Shown one piece after another: positions 60,701 through 64,000 of a DNA stretch of 64,000 bases (within the stretch, counting starts at the first letter, position 1; each line of letters opens with the position of its first letter). Source of the DNA: an uncultured Verrucomicrobia subdivision 3 bacterium (GTDB taxonomy: Bacteria > Verrucomicrobiota > Verrucomicrobiia > Limisphaerales > UBA11358); the NCBI GenBank assembly GCA_903895255.1, contig CAITTG010000052.1, positions 62,001-126,000 of the forward strand. Reading direction: 5' to 3'. The notes below the pieces were generated by a model. It saw only the letters and a list, made by a program, of their open reading frames with translations, searched no databases and was not told where the DNA came from. Position numbers and translations under genes: made by a program.

Positions 60701-63211
60701 ATGGCGCTGGAACACCATTTTGTCTGTCCGCTGCCGAACGGGACGCACGCCCGGCCGGCGAGCGCGCTGGAGGAGGTGGCGCGGGGGTTCCGGTCGGAGA
60801 TCACGCTGGTGAACGGGCGGACGGGGCAGCGGGCGAATGCGAAGAACGTGCTGGCGATTGTGGGGGCGGACGTGCGGTTCAAGGATCCGTGCCGGCTGGA
60901 GGTGTCGGGTCCGGATGAGGGGAGCGCGCTGCCGGCGTTGATTGCGTTTCTCCGCGAGCGTTTTGCCCAGTGCGACCACGAAGCCCCCGCCCCCGGCCGG
61001 CCGGCCGGGGAACTGGTGCTGCCGCCGATGCTGCGGCAGGCCGGAGCCGCGTTGCGGCCGGGGACGCCGCTGGTGCCGGGGATTGGGCGGGGGCGGCTGG
61101 TGCGGGCGGGGGGCTTTCGGCTGCCCGAGCATTTGCCGGTGAACGGGGTGACGGATGTGGCCTTTGAACACCAGCGGCTGGACCGGGCGCTGGATGAACT
61201 GATTGTCTGGTACGGGCAGCGGCTGGCGGCGGCGGGCCCGGGGGTGGAGCGGGAGGTGCTGACCGCGCACCGGGCGATGGCCCGGGACCTGGAATTGCGG
61301 GAGACCCTGCTGGCGGCCATCGGCCGGCGGCGCACGGCGGCGGGGGCGATTGCCGAGGCGGAGGCGCATTTTTCGGCGCGGCTGACCGCCAGCAACAACC
61401 CGTTACTGGCCGAGCGCCGGCTGGATGTGCAGGACATTTGCCGCGAGCTGTTGCACCGGATTTACGGGGCGGCGGCGCGGCTGCCGGACCTGGTGCTGAC
61501 GGTTGAATCCATTGTGGTGGCGGAGACCCTGACGCCCGGCCAATTTCTGGCGCTGGACCGCCACTGGTTGCGCGGGCTGGTGCTGGCCCAGACGGGGGCG
61601 ACGTCGCACACGGTCATTTTGGCGCGGTCGTTTTGCATTCCCACCCTGGGCGGGGTGAATCTGGCGGGGCTGGAGGGAGACGATCGGGAGGTGGTGGTGG
61701 ATGCCGACCTAGGCGGGTTGGTGACCGCCCTGCCGGCGACGGTCCGGCGCTATTACGATTTGGAGCAGGCGCGGTTAAGCGGGCTGAGCCGGCGGTTGCG
61801 GCAGTTTGCCACGCAGCCAGCGGTGACGGCGGACGGGGCGCGGTTGGAGATCGCGGCCAATATTGGCGTGGCGGGGGAGGCGGAGCTGGCCTTTGCGGCG
61901 GGGGCGGAGGGCATCGGGCTGTTTCGCACGGAAATGCTATTTTTAGAACGGGCCGAGGCGCCCGGGGAGGAGGAACAGTACGAGGTGTACCGCCAGGCCT
62001 TGCAAGCCGCCGGCCACCGGCCGGTGGTGGTGCGCACGCTGGATGCCGGCGGGGACAAGCCCCTGCCCTATTTGTCGCTGCCGGCGGGGGAGAACCCGTT
62101 TCTCGGGTACCGGGCGGTGCGCATTTATCCGGAATTTGAGGAATTATTCCGCACCCAAATCCGCGCGCTCGTCCGGGCCTCCGCCCACGGCAACCTGCAG
62201 GTCATGGTGCCCATGCTGGCGACGCTGGAGGAGGTGCGGTGGTGCAAGCGCATCATCGCGGAAGAGCAGGCGCGGTGCGCGGCCAGCGGGGTGGCGCATG
62301 ACCCGGCCATGCCGGTGGGGGGGATGATTGAGGTGCCGGCGGCGGTGTTCCTGCTGGAAGAATTGTGCAACGAACTGGATTTTTTCAGCATTGGCTCCAA
62401 CGACCTGCTGCAATATTTCATGGCGGCGGACCGGCTGAACCCGCGGGTGGCGTCGCTTTATGACCCGTTGCAGCCGGCGTTTTTACGGGTGTTGCAGCAA
62501 ATTGTGGAAGTTGTGAGCGCCCGGCAGAAGCCGTTGTCCTTGTGCGGGGAAATGGCCGCGCACCGGCGTTACCTCCCGTTGCTGGTGGGGGCGGGTTTCA
62601 AAAAAATCAGCGTGGCGAGTCCGGCGATTGCGGGATTGAAGGCGGAACTGGCGGGACTGCGGCAGGGGGACTGCCGGCGGTTATTTGCCCTCGCGCACGA
62701 GTCGGAAACGGCCGGGGCGGTGGCGGGTCACTTGGCGACCTTTCCCGTGCAGCAAGCCGCGCCGTTAATCCGGCCGGAACTGGTGGCGGACGGGGTGGTG
62801 GCGGCGACGAAGGCCGAGGCGATCAAGCAGGTGGTGGATTTATTGAACATCAGCGGGCGCGCGGCCGATCCCCGGGCGGTGGAGGCGGCGGTGTGGGCGC
62901 GGGAGGCCACCTATTCGACGGGGTTCGGGCATGGTTGTGCCATACCGCATTGCCGGACCGACGCGGTGCAGGTGAACTCCCTGGCGGTGCTCCGGCTGGC
63001 GGAGGGGGTGGAATGGGGGTCGCTGGACGGGCAGCCGGTGCGGCTGATCATCCTGCTGGTCGTGCGGGAATCGGATGCGGCGGGCGCGCACATGAAAGTA
63101 TTTGCGCGGCTGGCGCGCAAATTGATGCACGAACCGTTTCGCGCCTGGCTGGCGCAGGAGAAGGATCCGGATGTGCTGTGCGCGTTGCTGCGGGAAGCAC
63201 TGGAAACTTGA
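60701..63211 (+). CDS. PTS multiphosphoryl transfer protein, HPr-EI-EIIA(Fru) fusion (FryA-like order)
   Basis: 836 aa. HPr domain (about 1-90) with phospho-His16 in LPNGTHARPAS. The usual regulatory Ser46 position is Asn (ANAKNVLAIVG). EI domain (about 115-660) with active His303 in TGATSHTVILARS, PEP-binding GLFRTEMLFL, GGDKPLPYL, VMVPMLAT and FFSIGSNDLLQYFMAADR. EIIA(Fru) domain (about 690-836) with phospho-His750 in GHGCAIPHCRT. The domain order HPr-EI-EIIA matches E. coli FryA rather than FruB. The protein alone can pass phosphate from PEP to EIIB. It begins after the mini-ORF array, with no SD visible. Confidence 0.94.
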   Translation: MALEHHFVCPLPNGTHARPASALEEVARGFRSEITLVNGRTGQRANAKNVLAIVGADVRFKDPCRLEVSGPDEGSALPALIAFLRERFAQCDHEAPAPGRPAGELVLPPMLRQAGAALRPGTPLVPGIGRGRLVRAGGFRLPEHLPVNGVTDVAFEHQRLDRALDELIVWYGQRLAAAGPGVEREVLTAHRAMARDLELRETLLAAIGRRRTAAGAIAEAEAHFSARLTASNNPLLAERRLDVQDICRELLHRIYGAAARLPDLVLTVESIVVAETLTPGQFLALDRHWLRGLVLAQTGATSHTVILARSFCIPTLGGVNLAGLEGDDREVVVDADLGGLVTALPATVRRYYDLEQARLSGLSRRLRQFATQPAVTADGARLEIAANIGVAGEAELAFAAGAEGIGLFRTEMLFLERAEAPGEEEQYEVYRQALQAAGHRPVVVRTLDAGGDKPLPYLSLPAGENPFLGYRAVRIYPEFEELFRTQIRALVRASAHGNLQVMVPMLATLEEVRWCKRIIAEEQARCAASGVAHDPAMPVGGMIEVPAAVFLLEELCNELDFFSIGSNDLLQYFMAADRLNPRVASLYDPLQPAFLRVLQQIVEVVSARQKPLSLCGEMAAHRRYLPLLVGAGFKKISVASPAIAGLKAELAGLRQGDCRRLFALAHESETAGAVAGHLATFPVQQAAPLIRPELVADGVVAATKAEAIKQVVDLLNISGRAADPRAVEAAVWAREATYSTGFGHGCAIPHCRTDAVQVNSLAVLRLAEGVEWGSLDGQPVRLIILLVVRESDAAGAHMKVFARLARKLMHEPFRAWLAQEKDPDVLCALLREALET

Positions 63212-63223
63212 AGATTTGAGCAG

Positions 63224-64000
63224 ATGATGAAAAAAAGCGACATTTTTTACCAGGCGGGACCGGCCAGCAAGGCGGGCAAATGGGGTGGGATTTTGGCGAA
63301 GGTCCCGCCCTTACAGGGCGGTGGGGAGAGGGGCGACAGGTTACCCGGGCCGCCAGCCCGGGCGATAACATGGCGGGCTTACAGCCCGGAGGGCCAGGCA
63401 GGGGACGCCAGACTGGCACCACGGCGCTGGGGCGGGGGCGCGGGAGAAGCACAAAATGCCCGGCGGATTTGGGGTTGGTTGAGTGCCCTGGCGGTGGCGG
63501 TGGTGTTGCCGGCGGGGGCGGCGGATACGAATGCGCCAGTGGATTTGACCCGGGGGCTGACGTTGTACGAGATTGGCTATTCGCACCTGGACACCCAATG
63601 GCGCTGGACCTACCCGCAAGTCATCCACCAGTTCGTGGCGAACACAATTAACGATAACGCCAAGCTGTTTGACCAATATCCGGACTATATTTTCAATTGG
63701 ACCGGGGCGAATCGGTACCATTTCATGCAGGAATACTTTCCGGCGGACTTCGAACGGGTGAAGGGCTGGGTGGCGGCGGGGCGGTGGTGGCCGGCGGGGT
63801 CTTCGTGGGAGGAAAACGACGTTAATTCGCCCTCGGCGGAGTCGTTGTTGCGCCAACTGTTGTATGGGCACAACTTTTTCAAAAAGGAATTTGGCACGGA
63901 AAGCAGTGAGTACATGCTGCCGGATTGTTTTGGATTTCCGGCGTCCCTGCCATCGGTGCTGGCGCACTGCGGCTTGCGCGGGTTTTCGACGCAGAAACTC
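63224..64000 (+). CDS. GH38 alpha-mannosidase, 3' end outside window, with repeat-like N-terminal extension
   Basis: At least 259 codons open from an ATG at 63224. From about residue 113 it is clearly GH38: LYEIGYSHLDTQWRW (metal ligands H121 and D123), a Trp-rich SWEENDVNSPSAESLLRQLLYGHNFFKKEFG and nucleophile D234 in MLPDCFGFPASLPSVL. A signal-like hydrophobic segment (WLSALAVAVVLPAGAA) lies at about 85-100. The first roughly 80 residues are Gly/Pro/Arg-rich with inverted repeats in the DNA (GGCGGGACC 63253-63261 / GGTCCCGCC 63301-63309). The real start may differ. It follows the PTS genes on the same strand. Confidence 0.82.
   Translation, partial: MMKKSDIFYQAGPASKAGKWGGILAKVPPLQGGGERGDRLPGPPARAITWRAYSPEGQAGDARLAPRRWGGGAGEAQNARRIWGWLSALAVAVVLPAGAADTNAPVDLTRGLTLYEIGYSHLDTQWRWTYPQVIHQFVANTINDNAKLFDQYPDYIFNWTGANRYHFMQEYFPADFERVKGWVAAGRWWPAGSSWEENDVNSPSAESLLRQLLYGHNFFKKEFGTESSEYMLPDCFGFPASLPSVLAHCGLRGFSTQKL
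63253..63395. repeat. Palindromic repeat-like DNA at the 5' end of the GH38 gene
   Basis: Inverted repeats GGCGGGACC (63253-63261) / GGTCCCGCC (63301-63309), CCCGGGC (63344-63350) / GCCCGGG (63356-63362) and GCGGGCTTACAGCCCGG-like hairpin (about 63373-63389). The pattern is typical of intergenic repeats, yet it lies inside the open frame of the GH38 gene. Confidence 0.55.

Noticed and set aside
63224..63500. Frameshift in the GH38 gene 5' end
   Set aside because: The frame is continuous from 63224 to the window end when read codon by codon, so an in-frame extension and not a frameshift is the observation.

Overview
The window looks like a chromosomal segment of a GC-rich heterotrophic member of the Verrucomicrobiota (Limisphaerales/Pedosphaera-like). 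I infer this from gene content, not from a marker gene: DUF1501 plus DUF1549/DUF1553 (PSD1-type) pairs, DUF1080 and ThuA proteins, Tat-exported Gfo/Idh/MocA oxidoreductases, prepilin-like proteins with an H-x9-DG motif, many secreted glycoside hydrolases, and repeat-rich intergenic DNA. No rRNA or tRNA gene was seen.

Layout. 1-5.8 kb: a partial secreted Asp-box repeat protein, then a minus-strand group of family 4 uracil-DNA glycosylase, an unknown membrane-anchored protein and a GH5 enzyme. 6-13 kb: a plus-strand saccharide locus (mannonate dehydratase, GH2, three SGNH/CE12-like esterases). 13-19.5 kb: htpG, a higBA toxin-antitoxin pair, a TPR membrane protein and a GH28 polygalacturonase. 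19.5-23.4 kb: a minus-strand operon of Gfo/Idh/MocA oxidoreductase, two DUF1080 proteins and a ThuA protein, the gene types of 3-keto-glycoside metabolism. 23.6-37 kb: fabI, an M50 protease, yajQ, a Tat oxidoreductase, an MsbA-like ABC exporter with an LptF/G-type permease and a GAF histidine kinase, then a TetR-MFP-RND efflux operon. 37-43 kb: a branched-chain amino-acid ABC operon (SBP-livH-livM-livG-livF), split by an antisense toxin-antitoxin pair and followed by a VapBC-like pair. 43-57.9 kb: the PSD1/DUF1501 pair, two prepilin-like proteins, an M3 peptidase, and GH43-like, GH2 and GH27 enzymes. 58-64 kb: an AraC regulator divergent from a fructose-type PTS (EIIC, EIIB, HPr-EI-EIIA fusion) and the start of a GH38 alpha-mannosidase.

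The genes mostly serve plant or algal polysaccharide breakdown. Secreted hydrolases and deacetylases (GH5, GH2 twice, GH28, GH27, GH38, GH43-like, CE12-like three times) would release sugars. The PTS, the uronate enzyme UxuA and the 3-keto-type oxidoreductase set are candidates for their uptake and catabolism.

The most unusual feature is a six-unit tandem array (60499-60700) between the EIIB and HPr-EI-EIIA genes. Each roughly 35-bp unit starts with ATG and closes as a 5- to 11-codon mini-ORF. The first unit is the actual 3' end of the EIIB gene, and the third is a stop-terminated copy of the first six codons of the downstream gene. Other points of interest are a livH whose homologous N-terminus lacks any ATG/GTG/TTG start, an antisense toxin-antitoxin pair inside the liv operon, a GH38 gene whose 5' end reads in frame through palindromic repeat-like DNA, and several dispersed or palindromic intergenic repeats.
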